64,000 nt of DNA from Streptomyces sp. NBC_00271 (GCF_036178845.1 NZ_CP108070.1:11036001-11100000), one strand, 5' to 3'. Counted from the first letter of the stretch, positions 41,734 through 50,594 are shown. Numbers and translations: made by a program. The notes: generated by a model not told the origin, from the letters alone.

Positions 41734-41763
41734 CTGAGTGAACTTCTGTTCATTTACTGAGTG
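41734..41763. promoter_or_regulatory. candidate IclR operator with inverted and direct repeats
   Basis: TGAAC-TTCT-GTTCA (41739-41752) is a perfect inverted repeat. It is flanked by two direct copies of CTGAGTG (41734-41740 and 41757-41763). It lies between the aquaporin/aldehyde dehydrogenase operon and the divergent double-IclR gene, in the AT-richest part of the region. Confidence 0.55.
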
Positions 41764-41876
41764 CGGTGAGTCTGCGGGATCGGGTGACGACTGTCAATGG
41801 CCCGCGACCCGGTAGCGTTCTCCACACGGGTCCGGCCGCATGCGCCGACGAGCGGCGAAGCGCAGGAGGAGAGGCC

Positions 41877-43604
41877 ATGGCACGGGGCGTCGCGGGGGCG
41901 CAGGCCGGGGCGTCGAAGCAGCCCACGGGCACCACGCCGCAGGCCGCCGGACCTGAAGCCGGCCGCGGGGAAGCCGTCGGCCCCCTGGAACGCGGTCTGG
42001 ACGTCCTGCGCGTCATGGCCGATTCCGCGGAGGCGGTACGGCCGGGTGACCTGGTCCGCGCCACCGGCCTGGCCCGTTCCGCCGTGGACCGGATCGCCGC
42101 CACCTTGGTTCACCTCGGGTACCTGCGTGCCGAGGGCCGCGATCTCGTGCTCGCCCCGCGCCTCATGGAGTTCGGCAACGCCTACCTCGACGCGAGCGGC
42201 CTGTCCCGCGCGCTGCGCCCGAGCCTGGAGCGGCTGACCCGGACCCTGGACGAGTCGGTCTCGGCGATCGTCCTCGACGGCTGCGACGCGCGCATCGTCG
42301 GTACGGCCGTCCCGCCCGGCCGGGTGATTCCCCTCGGCTTCCGCGTCGGCGATCTGCTGCCCTCCGAGCGCTGCGCCGCCGGAGCCGTACTCGCCACCGG
42401 CTGGGACCCGTCGACGCACGAGGCCTGGCGAGCACGGCGCGCGGCCGACCCCCTGGACGCCGGTTTTCCGGCCGTCCCCACGCGCCCCACGGCTCCCCGC
42501 CCCGAGCGGACGGAAGCCGACTTCGCGTCCTGGACGACGGCGGCGGCCGCGAACGGCTGGGCGTTGGACGACCAACTGGTCGCCCCGGGGCTGGTCGCGC
42601 TGGCGGTCCCCGTCCGCGACCCAGACGGCCGCCCCGTGTGCGCGATCAGCGTGCTCGCGCACACCAGCCGCCACAGCGCCGACGACCTCCGTGCCCACGC
42701 CCTGACCGAGATGGATCGGGCCGCCCAGGACATCGCCGACGCGCTGTACGGCACCGCGCACCCGCTGCCCGCCGCGCCGCCGCCCGCCGCCCCCGCGTAC
42801 GCCGACGCCAAGCCCGAACTGGGGCCGTCCTTCCTCCAGGCGCTGGCCAGGGGCCTGGCCGTACTGACCGCGCTGGGCGGGCGGCGCGGCGGGCTCACCC
42901 TCGCCGAGGCCGCGGAGGCCGCCGGACTCTCGTATCAGAGCGCCCGGCGCAATCTGCTGACGCTGAGTGAACTCTCCTACGTGGAACAGCACGGGCGCCG
43001 TTTCCTCCCGGGCCCGCGCGTCCTGGAACTCGGATACGCACGACTGTCCACGCTGACCCTCGCCGACATCGCCTGGCCACATCTGGCCGATCTGGTGTCG
43101 CGGGTGCGGGAGTCCGCCTCGCTCGCGGTGCTCGACGGCGCCGAGGTGCGATACGTCGCACGCGTGGCCACCGGGCAGATCACCAGCGCCCGCATCACCC
43201 CCGGCACCCGACTGCCCGCCTACGCCACCTCCATGGGACGCGTCCTGCTCGCGGATCTGCCGCGGGCCGAGTGGCCGGAACGCATCCGATCCCTCCGCCC
43301 GCAAGCCCTGACCCCGCACACGCTCACCTCGCCCGAGGCGCTCACCGCGGCCTTCGCCCAAGCCGCCGACGACGGATTCGCCCTGGTCGAACAGGAGTTG
43401 GAGGCAGGGCTGCGCTCACTCGCCGTACCGGTCAGGGACCGGAGCGGGCGCGCCGTCGCGGCGCTGAACGTCGCGATGCACGCCGGCCCGGAGTCACCCG
43501 AGCACACCCGGGACACCATGCTCTCCGCGCTGAGCGCGTGCGCCGCCCGTGTCGAAGCGGACCTGGCGCTCGCGAGTGCCCACGCGCCCGTGGAGACGGG
43601 TTGA
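41877..43604 (+). CDS. double IclR-family regulator (two full IclR units fused)
   Basis: This 575-residue protein consists of two complete IclR modules in tandem. The first (about residues 40-285) has winged helix PLERGLDVLRVMADSAEAVRPGDLVRATGLARSAVDRIAATL and an effector domain ending RADDL-like helices. The second (about 325-570) has FLQALARGLAVLTALGGRRGGLTLAEAAEAAGLSYQSARRNLL and its own effector domain (STSMGRVLLADL-like TSMGRVLL). They are joined by a Pro/Ala linker. Normal IclR proteins have one module and dimerise, so this could act as a built-in dimer. AGGAGGAG precedes ATG 41877. It most likely controls the divergent aquaporin-aldehyde dehydrogenase operon. Confidence 0.93.
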   Translation: MARGVAGAQAGASKQPTGTTPQAAGPEAGRGEAVGPLERGLDVLRVMADSAEAVRPGDLVRATGLARSAVDRIAATLVHLGYLRAEGRDLVLAPRLMEFGNAYLDASGLSRALRPSLERLTRTLDESVSAIVLDGCDARIVGTAVPPGRVIPLGFRVGDLLPSERCAAGAVLATGWDPSTHEAWRARRAADPLDAGFPAVPTRPTAPRPERTEADFASWTTAAAANGWALDDQLVAPGLVALAVPVRDPDGRPVCAISVLAHTSRHSADDLRAHALTEMDRAAQDIADALYGTAHPLPAAPPPAAPAYADAKPELGPSFLQALARGLAVLTALGGRRGGLTLAEAAEAAGLSYQSARRNLLTLSELSYVEQHGRRFLPGPRVLELGYARLSTLTLADIAWPHLADLVSRVRESASLAVLDGAEVRYVARVATGQITSARITPGTRLPAYATSMGRVLLADLPRAEWPERIRSLRPQALTPHTLTSPEALTAAFAQAADDGFALVEQELEAGLRSLAVPVRDRSGRAVAALNVAMHAGPESPEHTRDTMLSALSACAARVEADLALASAHAPVETG

Positions 43605-43653
43605 CGCTCCGGAGACTGGAACAGGTCAGGTACGTCACCGCGTCCGTACGCGC

Positions 43654-44844
43654 TCACGTCCTCGCCGGTACCGGCCGCCGCAGCAGGTACACGGCCGCGG
43701 TCGAGACCAGGACGGCCATGCACACGATGAACACCAGCCCCGCGCCCTCCAGGCCGATGTGAACCGCCAGGAGCCCCACACCGATCACCGGCACCGAGAT
43801 ACCCGCGTAGGCCACCACGAACAGCATCGAGATCACCGCCGCGCGCCGGTCCGCGGGAGACGCCTCGGCCACCGCGGACAGCGCCGCGCGAAACGCCAGC
43901 CCCTGCCCGCCCCCGCCGACGAGCGCGCTCAGCACCACCAGCACCATCAGGTCCCACCGCAGCGCGCCCGCGAGCAGCGCCAGCCCGACGAGGAGTGCCG
44001 CGCAGCCCAGGGGCAGCGATCGCCCCATCCCGACCCGGCCGACGGCGAGCTGCCCGGCGGTCGAGGCGAAGAAGGCCAGCGCGACCACCAGCCCGCTGAC
44101 GGCGTGGTTGTCCACCTTCAGCGACTGCGCGAGGAACGCCGGGCTGACCGACGTGAACACCCCGAACAGCGCGAACCCCACGAACGAGGCGATCGCCGCG
44201 GGCCCGAACACCGCCCGCACCTGCGCGGGCAGGCCGGGCCGTTGCGGCCGTACGGTGCTCAGCGGCCGCCGCTCCCGCACGGTCTCCGGAAGCCGCAGCA
44301 GGACGACGGCCGAGCAGGCCACCAGGGCGAGATGCACGGCGAACGGGAGGTACAGCGGCCAGGCGGCGTACTGCGCGAGCACTCCGGAGAGCAGCGGGCC
44401 ACAGCCGAGGCCGCCCATGTTGGCTGCCGTCGCCACGAACGTGGCCCGGGAGGCGCCGCCGTACGGCGCCAACTCCATCACGTACGCCGTGGCAGTCCCG
44501 GTGAACAGACCGGCGGACAGCCCCGACAGCAGCCGTCCCGCGTACAGCCAGCCCAGCCCCGTGGCGCACAGGAAACAGACGGCGCTCGCCGCGGAGAACC
44601 CCAGGCCCCACAGCAGTACCGGACGTCTGCCCACGGAGTCCGAGGCGTTCCCCGTCAGCAGCAGCACGCCGATGACCCCGAAGGCGTACACGGCGTACAC
44701 GACGGTGACCGTCAGCTCGGAGAACCCGAACTTCTCCTGATAGAGGCCGTAGAGGGGAGACGGCAGCGTGGTGCCGGCCATGCACACGACGAACACCGCC
44801 CCGCTGAGCAAACACTGGCGCCACCCTCGGCGATCACCGTCCAT
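43654..44844 (-). CDS. major facilitator superfamily transporter
   Basis: This transporter of about 396 residues has twelve predicted membrane helices. The first cytoplasmic loop has the MFS signature in GNASDSVGRRPVLLWG, and helices such as LLSGAVFVVCMAGTTLPSPLYGLY and MEGAGLVFIVCMAVLV-like ends are typical of sugar or drug efflux members. It is convergent with the double-IclR gene, so it may or may not share that regulon. Start ATG 44844 (MDGDRRGW) lacks a clear ribosome site; GTG 44916 would add 24 residues. Substrate unknown. Confidence 0.88.
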   Translation of the reverse strand: MDGDRRGWRQCLLSGAVFVVCMAGTTLPSPLYGLYQEKFGFSELTVTVVYAVYAFGVIGVLLLTGNASDSVGRRPVLLWGLGFSAASAVCFLCATGLGWLYAGRLLSGLSAGLFTGTATAYVMELAPYGGASRATFVATAANMGGLGCGPLLSGVLAQYAAWPLYLPFAVHLALVACSAVVLLRLPETVRERRPLSTVRPQRPGLPAQVRAVFGPAAIASFVGFALFGVFTSVSPAFLAQSLKVDNHAVSGLVVALAFFASTAGQLAVGRVGMGRSLPLGCAALLVGLALLAGALRWDLMVLVVLSALVGGGGQGLAFRAALSAVAEASPADRRAAVISMLFVVAYAGISVPVIGVGLLAVHIGLEGAGLVFIVCMAVLVSTAAVYLLRRPVPART

Positions 44845-44961
44845 GCCGCCGACGGTAACCCCGCCCACGGCCCCGGCCCGGTCGGGCCGCGGCCGCGGCG
44901 CGTCTGTAACACCCACCTGCGGCGATTCGGAGGTGAGAGGTGGTAAGGGGCGGTGAGGGGC

Positions 44962-46887
44962 TCAGGGCTTCAGCGGAGTGCACAGCAGGGCGGCGGGGCC
45001 CGCGGTGCTGCCCACGCGGGTGGTGAAGGCGATACCGGCGGCGTACTCGTCGGCGGAACACTGGCCCTTGTACACGCCGTAGGCGAAGTCGCCGCCCGCC
45101 AGGTCGGCGGGCCGGGTGTCGGATCGGTCGAACCAGACGGTCCGTCCGGTGGCCCCCAGCGGGGTGCGCCCGGGTGCGCACAGGGCCGCCGACACGCGGT
45201 CACCGCGGCGGCTGTAGCCGATGAGGAACTGCCCTGCGGGGCACTGGAGTTTGGTGTAGCCACTGGCCCAGTCGCCGCCCGTGGGGACGTAGCGTTCGTC
45301 GGTGACGACCGTCTGGGCGTTGCCTGCGGCCCGCAGGTCGCCGGTGGTGGTGTCGGTGCACAGGCCACGCCCGGAGGTGTGGCTGAGGCCGATCAGCCGC
45401 AGGCCGTCGGGGCAGGCGGCCTTGTAGGCCCCCGAATCCCAGTCGCCGCCGGCTCGTACGCGCAGGGACTGCACTTGGTCGCCGTGGTCGGTGGTCAGCA
45501 TGCGCCAGACAGGGACCGGCGTGATGGTTCCGGTACGTGTGGGAGCGGTCATGAGGTGACTCCAGGCGGTGGCGCGCCAGTCGCCCTGGTCGAGGATGCC
45601 GTACCGTCGTCCCGCGGTGTCGTAGCGCAGCAGGGCCCAGTCGTCGTGGCCCTCCCAGCCGACCAGGGGCCAGTAGGCGAAGTCGGCGTCATGGTCGGCG
45701 AAGTAGTCGGTGATGTTGCCGAACCAGGTGCGGGGCGCGGTGCCCGTCTCATTGGCGCCGATGCCGAATTCGCTGATCCACACCGGCGCGGTGTAGTGCT
45801 GCCCCTCTGTCGTGACGTAGAAGGCCTGGTCGGCGAGGACCTGGTACAGCTGGTCGCGGGTCAGGTCCTGGTAGCGGGCGTCGTGGGTCTCGCCGATTCC
45901 GGTGGCGCCGCTGTGCCGGGGGCCGGTGTAGCCGTAGAAGTGGGCGGAGTAGACCAGCTTGTGGGCGTCCACGAGGGTGTGCGAGAGCGTGCGCACGGGG
46001 GTGAGGGTGGGGCGGTCGTGCGGCAGTCCGTCGACGGGGATGCCGGTCCAGTTGATGCCCTCGATGACGATGAGGAGGTTGGGGTTGGCCTCGGTGAGGA
46101 TGCGGTCCGCGGCTTGTTGGGCGGCGGCGTACCAGTCGTGCCCGTCGCCCGTGCCCCAGTTGGGGTCGTCCAGTACGTCGCGGCGTACCTCGTTGTAGAG
46201 GTCGGCGCCCACGACACGGGAGTCGGTGGCGTACCGGCGGGCCATGAAGACCCAGTCGTCCGTCCACTGCTGGGTGGACTGGCTGCTGTTCCACCGTTCG
46301 TTGCCGTCGATGCCGCAGCACCAACGGGAGGTGTTCGTATGGTTGTTGAGGATGACCGCGAACCCGTCCTGGGTGAGGGCGGCCACGACGGCGTCGTAGA
46401 TCTGCAGGGGCGTCCTGCCGCGCAGTTGCGGATTGGCGGCGACGGCCACGTCCGGCACGGGCGCTGTCGCGTGGATCATCTCGTTGGAGAACGGCAGCCG
46501 GATGCTGTTGATGCCGAGTTCGTGGAAGTCGGCGAGCAGTTCGGGCAGCGGGGCACGGTCGAGGCCGAGGGGGATGCCGTAGGAGTCCTGGCCTGCGTGG
46601 TGGTTGGCGGGGTCGGTGCTGCTGCCGCTTCCGGTCCATGAGCCCTGAGCGCCGTCCCAGTTGGCCGACTTCAGGCGGAACCGGTTTCCCCGGGCGTCGA
46701 CGATGTACCGGCCCTGGGTCGACAGCGGCGGCTGCCAGGTGTCGGCCGCCGCGGCGTTGGCCTGGGGGAGGGCTTTGGCGGCGACGGGCTCCGGGACGGT
46801 GGCCATGGCCGTCGGCGCCGTGGTCAGCAGCGCGAGAACGGCCGTCCCTGATGTCAGGTACTTGACAAGTCTACGTATGGTCGGCAT
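44962..46887 (-). CDS. secreted GH5-family glycosidase
   Basis: This 641-residue extracellular enzyme has an export signal (MPTIRRLVKYLTSGTAVLAL..ATVPEPVAA). A GH5 (cellulase-type) TIM barrel follows. The family acid/base Glu is in GADLYNEVRRD, the nucleophile Glu in APVWISEFGIGANE, and the substrate-site segment NNHTNTSRWCC precedes them. After the catalytic domain come about 190 residues with regular Cys and WDSG/WASG-YxxxCP repeats (ACPDGLRLIGLSHTS, QCPAGQFLIGYSRRG). These probably form a beta-rich binding module I cannot name. AGAGGA precedes ATG 46887. Likely substrate is a beta-glucan or related polysaccharide. Confidence 0.9.
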   Translation of the reverse strand: MPTIRRLVKYLTSGTAVLALLTTAPTAMATVPEPVAAKALPQANAAAADTWQPPLSTQGRYIVDARGNRFRLKSANWDGAQGSWTGSGSSTDPANHHAGQDSYGIPLGLDRAPLPELLADFHELGINSIRLPFSNEMIHATAPVPDVAVAANPQLRGRTPLQIYDAVVAALTQDGFAVILNNHTNTSRWCCGIDGNERWNSSQSTQQWTDDWVFMARRYATDSRVVGADLYNEVRRDVLDDPNWGTGDGHDWYAAAQQAADRILTEANPNLLIVIEGINWTGIPVDGLPHDRPTLTPVRTLSHTLVDAHKLVYSAHFYGYTGPRHSGATGIGETHDARYQDLTRDQLYQVLADQAFYVTTEGQHYTAPVWISEFGIGANETGTAPRTWFGNITDYFADHDADFAYWPLVGWEGHDDWALLRYDTAGRRYGILDQGDWRATAWSHLMTAPTRTGTITPVPVWRMLTTDHGDQVQSLRVRAGGDWDSGAYKAACPDGLRLIGLSHTSGRGLCTDTTTGDLRAAGNAQTVVTDERYVPTGGDWASGYTKLQCPAGQFLIGYSRRGDRVSAALCAPGRTPLGATGRTVWFDRSDTRPADLAGGDFAYGVYKGQCSADEYAAGIAFTTRVGSTAGPAALLCTPLKP

Positions 46888-47242
46888 CCGGTCCTCTGTG
46901 GGGGCGCTGGGGTGAGGCTGGCGAGTCGGTATCGCGAGGGACGAGCGCCGGTGAGTGGCGCCCTTCCAGAGTGACATCAAGGCCGGCCCTGGTCACCGGT
47001 CTTGGTGGCGGCCGCCAGCCTACAATCGGCAGCGGCCGCCGGCCTATGGGCGGGCGGTAGCCGGGTCGACCTCGGTTGTTGCGGCCGTCCTTTCCTGAGT
47101 CGACGCCGCCCCCATCGGTTCGATCCGTCTGATCCATCTGATCTGTCTGATCCATCTGATGCGTTGGGTCCGAACGATCCGTTCGGTGCGGCCCGGAGAA
47201 AAAGCAGGTGCGTGCGGCCTGGGTCCGTGCCAGGCTCCGCCA
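46888..47242. other. divergent intergenic region with a 9-bp tandem repeat
   Basis: The 355 bases between the GH5 gene and the methyltransferase gene hold no supported gene. They contain GC palindromes near 47011 and 47031 (GGCGGCCGCC-like) and the GATC-rich tandem repeat at 47122-47160, listed separately. Promoters for both divergent genes must lie here. Confidence 0.4.
47122..47160. repeat. tandem repeat, four copies of GATCCRTCT
   Basis: Four consecutive 9-bp units read GATCCGTCT, GATCCATCT, GATCTGTCT and GATCCATCT, followed by a partial GAT. The repeat lies about 80 bases upstream of the methyltransferase start and is markedly less GC-rich than its surroundings. Confidence 0.85.
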
Positions 47243-47980
47243 GTGAATCGTGAACAGATCTCCAGGCTTGCCCATGCGGACCATCCGATTGCGGCCCCGC
47301 TCGACGACGACTCGGTGCGCCGACTGCTGGAACGCGGTATTCCGCGAGGTGGCGCGCGCGTACTCGACCTCGGCTGCGGTGGCGGGGAGTGGCTCCTGCG
47401 CGCGCTGGCCACGCATCCGCACCTGCGGGCCGAGGGCGTCGACATCTCCGAGAGCGCGCTGGCACACGCCCGGAAGGCCGCGCGCACCCTCGGCCTGCAA
47501 GAGCGCCTCGTGCTCCACCAGGAGAATGCCGCGGACTTCGCTGCCCCGCACATGTTCGACCTGGTGATCAGCGTCGGCGCCACGCATGCCTTCGGCGGCC
47601 TGCTCGCCACCCTCGAGGCGGCACGCAAACACCTGGCTCCCGGCGGTCGCGTCCTGGTCGGTGACGGATTCTGGTCACAGGAGCCGTCCCCCGACGCCGT
47701 GGAGATGCTCGGCGACCTCGCCGACCTGCCGACCACCGTGGACCGCGTCATCTCCGACGGATGGACACCCGTCGACGGGCACATCAGCACGAGCCGGGAG
47801 CTCGACGACTACGAATGGGCCTGGACGGGGTCACTGGCCTCATGGGCCTTGGACCACCCCGACGATCCGGACAGTTCGCAGGCGCTGGCGGCGGCCACCA
47901 CCCACCGCACCGAATGGCTGAGCGTCTACCGGGACGTCTTCGGCTTCGTCTGCCTGATCCTGCGCCCGACGTCCGACTGA
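47243..47980 (+). CDS. SAM-dependent methyltransferase (class I)
   Basis: This 245-residue class I methyltransferase has motif I VLDLGCGGGEWLLR, the acidic end of strand two in AEGVDISESALAHARK and motif IV region FDLVISVGATHAFGG. The post-motif HLAPGGRVLVGDGFW is also present. The layout is that of the methyltransf_25/11 group acting on small molecules. GTG 47243 begins MNREQISRLAHADHP; the ribosome site is weak. A tandem DNA repeat lies just upstream. The gene stands alone, so its substrate is unknown. Confidence 0.88.
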   Translation: MNREQISRLAHADHPIAAPLDDDSVRRLLERGIPRGGARVLDLGCGGGEWLLRALATHPHLRAEGVDISESALAHARKAARTLGLQERLVLHQENAADFAAPHMFDLVISVGATHAFGGLLATLEAARKHLAPGGRVLVGDGFWSQEPSPDAVEMLGDLADLPTTVDRVISDGWTPVDGHISTSRELDDYEWAWTGSLASWALDHPDDPDSSQALAAATTHRTEWLSVYRDVFGFVCLILRPTSD

Positions 47981-48127
47981 AGCCGCCCGCGCCGGTCCGG
48001 CGAACCCCTGTCCGCCTGCGACAGCGTCCATGCCGGTCATCGCTCGGCCGACCCTTCGCCGCACAATGTCGTCATGATCACCGTGCGCCTCCGCCCCAGC
48101 GCCGGTGCCTCCGAGCAGAGTGATCCA

Positions 48128-48157
48128 GCAGGTCGGTCCGCGTGCGGACCGACCTGC
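48128..48157 (+). terminator. perfect 14-bp hairpin upstream of phospholipase gene
   Basis: GCAGGTCGGTCCGC (48128-48141) and its exact complement (48144-48157) are separated by two bases, so the innermost pairs open to give a small loop. It follows the methyltransferase gene by 148 bases and precedes the phospholipase ATG by 38, so it can end the former transcript or sit in the leader of the latter. Confidence 0.7.
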
Positions 48158-48195
48158 ACGCCGGAGAGCTGACGCAACCTCAAGAAGGGGTGTCC

Positions 48196-49623
48196 ATGAC
48201 AGGGTTGACCCGCCGCAGACTCCTGGGTTCGGCCGCGGGCGCGCTGGGCGGCGCCGCGGCACTCTCCCTCCTCCCGCCGAGCGTCCAGAAGGCCGTCGCG
48301 GCCGGGCCGCCGAAGCACGGCTCGCTCCGCGACATCGAGCACGTCGTCATGCTGATGCAGGAGAACCGATCCTTCGACCACTACTTCGGCACCCTGTCCG
48401 GCGTCCGCGGCTTCGCCGACCCGCACGCGCTGAAGCTCGACACCGGGCGGTCGGTGTTCTACCAGCCCGACGTCGTGAACCCGAAGGGGTATCTGCTCCC
48501 CTTCCACCTCGACACCCACGCCTCCAGCGCCCAGGCGATCCCCTCCACCAGCCATGCCTGGGCGGTGCAGCACGACGCGTGGAACGGCGGGAAGATGGAC
48601 CGCTGGCTGCCGGCGCACCGCAAGGCGGACGGCGTCAACGGCCCATACGTGATGGGCTACTACACCCGCGAGGACATCCCTTTCCAGTTCGCCCTCGCCG
48701 AGACGTTCACCGTCTGCGACCACTACTTCTGCTCGGTGTTCGGGCCGACGTGGCCCAACCGGCTGTACTGGATGACCGGCACGATCGACCCCGGCGGCAC
48801 ACGAGGTGGGCCGATCATCGGGAACACGGCCCCGACGCCGTACCGGTGGACGACGTACGCGGAGCGGCTGCAGGCGGCCGGGGTCAGCTGGAAGGTGTAC
48901 CAGCAGGACGACGACTACGACTGCAACATGCTGGAGCAGTTCGCGAGCTTCCGCGCGGCCGTGCCGGGGTCCGACCTGTACGAGCGCGGCCTGCGTCCGC
49001 AGCCGGAGGGCGCGTTCGAGGACGACGCGCGCAACGACCGGCTGCCGGCCGTCTCCTGGATCATGCCGACGAGCTTCCAGTCCGAGCACCCGGACCACCT
49101 GCCCGCCGCGGGCGCCGATTTCGTCGCGTCGAAGATCGAGGCGATCGCCTCCAACCCGAAGGTCTGGAGCAAGACCGTCTTCATCCTGAACTACGACGAG
49201 AACGACGGCCTGTTCGACCACGTACCGCCGCCGACGCCTCCGGCCGGAACCGCCGACGAGTTCGTCAAGGGACTGCCCATCGGAGGCGGCTTCCGCGTCC
49301 CCGCGATCATCGTCTCTCCCTGGACGGTCGGCGGCTGGGTGGCCTCGGAGGCCTTCGACCACACCTCGGCCCTGCGGTTCCTGGAACAGTTCACCGGCGT
49401 CCAGGAGCCGAACATCAGCGCCTGGCGCCGCTCGGCCTTCGGCGACTTCACCTCGGCCTTCCGCTTCACGCAGCCACAGCCGCTGCCGCCGCTCCTGCCC
49501 GACGACACGGCGCGGCAACTGGAGAAGGCGCAGGCGCAAGTGGCGACACTGCCCGCACCCACCCTTCCGGGCGCCGACCAGTCGTTCCCACACCAGGAGA
49601 CGGGAGACCGGCCGCACGTCTGA
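48196..49623 (+). CDS. Tat-exported phospholipase C / phosphoesterase
   Basis: This 475-residue secreted enzyme of the bacterial phosphatidylcholine-type phospholipase C family cleaves phosphodiester head groups. The Tat signal TRRRLLGSAAG at residues 5-15 directs folded export. The family metal and nucleophile regions are present: HVVMLMQENRSFDHYFGTL near the start, TFTVCDHYFCSVFGPTWPNR, and the later NYDENDGLFDHVPPP and GFRVPAIIVSPW. The C-terminal AFDHTSALRFLE is also conserved. It lacks the two C-terminal repeat domains of Pseudomonas PlcH/PlcN, like many short actinobacterial forms. AAGGGG precedes ATG 48196. Confidence 0.92.
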   Translation: MTGLTRRRLLGSAAGALGGAAALSLLPPSVQKAVAAGPPKHGSLRDIEHVVMLMQENRSFDHYFGTLSGVRGFADPHALKLDTGRSVFYQPDVVNPKGYLLPFHLDTHASSAQAIPSTSHAWAVQHDAWNGGKMDRWLPAHRKADGVNGPYVMGYYTREDIPFQFALAETFTVCDHYFCSVFGPTWPNRLYWMTGTIDPGGTRGGPIIGNTAPTPYRWTTYAERLQAAGVSWKVYQQDDDYDCNMLEQFASFRAAVPGSDLYERGLRPQPEGAFEDDARNDRLPAVSWIMPTSFQSEHPDHLPAAGADFVASKIEAIASNPKVWSKTVFILNYDENDGLFDHVPPPTPPAGTADEFVKGLPIGGGFRVPAIIVSPWTVGGWVASEAFDHTSALRFLEQFTGVQEPNISAWRRSAFGDFTSAFRFTQPQPLPPLLPDDTARQLEKAQAQVATLPAPTLPGADQSFPHQETGDRPHV

Positions 49624-49664
49624 CGGCCGCTCAGCGTGCGGGCTCCGGGGCAGCGGCTCCGGGG

Positions 49665-50594
49665 TCAGCCCTGTCCGGAGGCGGTGGTCGGCCCGGTGAC
49701 CAGGCGGCCGAGTTCGTCCATGGCGGCTGCGAAGTCCGCGCGGTCGGTGTCCAGGAAGCGGTTGAAGAACCAGTTGGGCACCCGCGCCTGTGTCAGCCGG
49801 GTCTGCAGCAGCACGTCCTGCACCTGCCGCGCCAGCGACAGCATTCCGGCGGCCTGCGCCTCGAGAGCTCCGGCCCGCGCGTACTGCTCGGTCCGTGTCA
49901 GCAGTGCCTTCCGCGCGTGCTCCCGCGCGGCCACGGTGTCCTGCTGCGCCTGGTAGGTGTCGACGCCCAGCAGCAGGAGTCCCAGGGAGGGGACGTACCA
50001 GTGCATCAGAACGTCGGTCAGCGGCATCCGGTTCAGCACGCCGACCAGCACTCCCGCCGCGCACCACAGGACGAGACCCGTCCGTACGAAGCCGGCGTAG
50101 CGGCGGCGGATGCGTGAGCCCCAGCCGAGGTTCTGCAACTGGCAGGCGACGACGTCGAAGGGGCGGGGCAGGTCCTGGATCTCGTAGTAGTCGCGCAGCC
50201 TCGCGGGCGATCCACGGTAGTGACGCGCCAACCGGCTGATCTCGTCGGCGGACGGCCCACGGCCGACGAGCACGTGGTTCCAGGGAAGTCCGAACAACCG
50301 GGTGTCGAAGGTCTCCTGGAGCAGGGCCGCCCTGCGGAACTCGTTCTTCGTCCAGGCGCTCGCCCCCACGGCGTAGACGACCGCCCACACCAGACCGACG
50401 AGGCTGAGCGGAGTCAGCGCCACGGGCACGAAGACGCCGACCACCGCGCCGACCGCCAGCACCGTGGACACCACGACATGACCGGAGGCGAGTCGCTGGG
50501 CGCGTGCGTGCGAGGCGGACGCGGCGCGCAGGAGCCGCAGCATCTCCGGATCGTTCTGGTGCTCGACGATCGGCAGCAGCGTCCGTGGACTCAT
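49665..50594 (-). CDS. S-4TM-family putative pore-forming effector
   Basis: This 309-residue protein has four predicted membrane segments at about residues 39-59, 62-80, 168-188 and 196-212, with a conserved helical middle and a long helical C-terminus. The middle shows the pattern I associate with the S-4TM (SMODS-associated four-TM effector) family: LLQETFDTRLFGLPWN, then GPSADEISRLARHYRG and CQLQNLGWGSRIRRRY. Such proteins are thought to permeabilise the membrane when a linked sensor detects infection. It is divergent from two giant STAND genes 178 bases away. AGGGGGGA precedes ATG 50594. Family assignment is from memory; effector activity is inference. Confidence 0.75.
   Translation of the reverse strand: MSPRTLLPIVEHQNDPEMLRLLRAASASHARAQRLASGHVVVSTVLAVGAVVGVFVPVALTPLSLVGLVWAVVYAVGASAWTKNEFRRAALLQETFDTRLFGLPWNHVLVGRGPSADEISRLARHYRGSPARLRDYYEIQDLPRPFDVVACQLQNLGWGSRIRRRYAGFVRTGLVLWCAAGVLVGVLNRMPLTDVLMHWYVPSLGLLLLGVDTYQAQQDTVAAREHARKALLTRTEQYARAGALEAQAAGMLSLARQVQDVLLQTRLTQARVPNWFFNRFLDTDRADFAAAMDELGRLVTGPTTASGQG

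Noticed and set aside
44844..44916. Upstream extension of the MFS transporter to GTG 44916
   Set aside because: The added 24 residues are Pro/Arg/Gly-rich and precede the first membrane helix without a good ribosome site; kept only as an alternative.
46888..46980. Possible CebR box upstream of the GH5 gene (TGGGGGCGCT near 46900)
   Set aside because: Only one half matches; the second half reads GGGGTG rather than a complement, so no palindrome exists.
47011..47045. GGCGGCCGCC-like palindromes considered as a CRISPR or operator array
   Set aside because: Two short GC palindromes are expected by chance at this base composition; no regular repeat-spacer pattern exists anywhere in the window.
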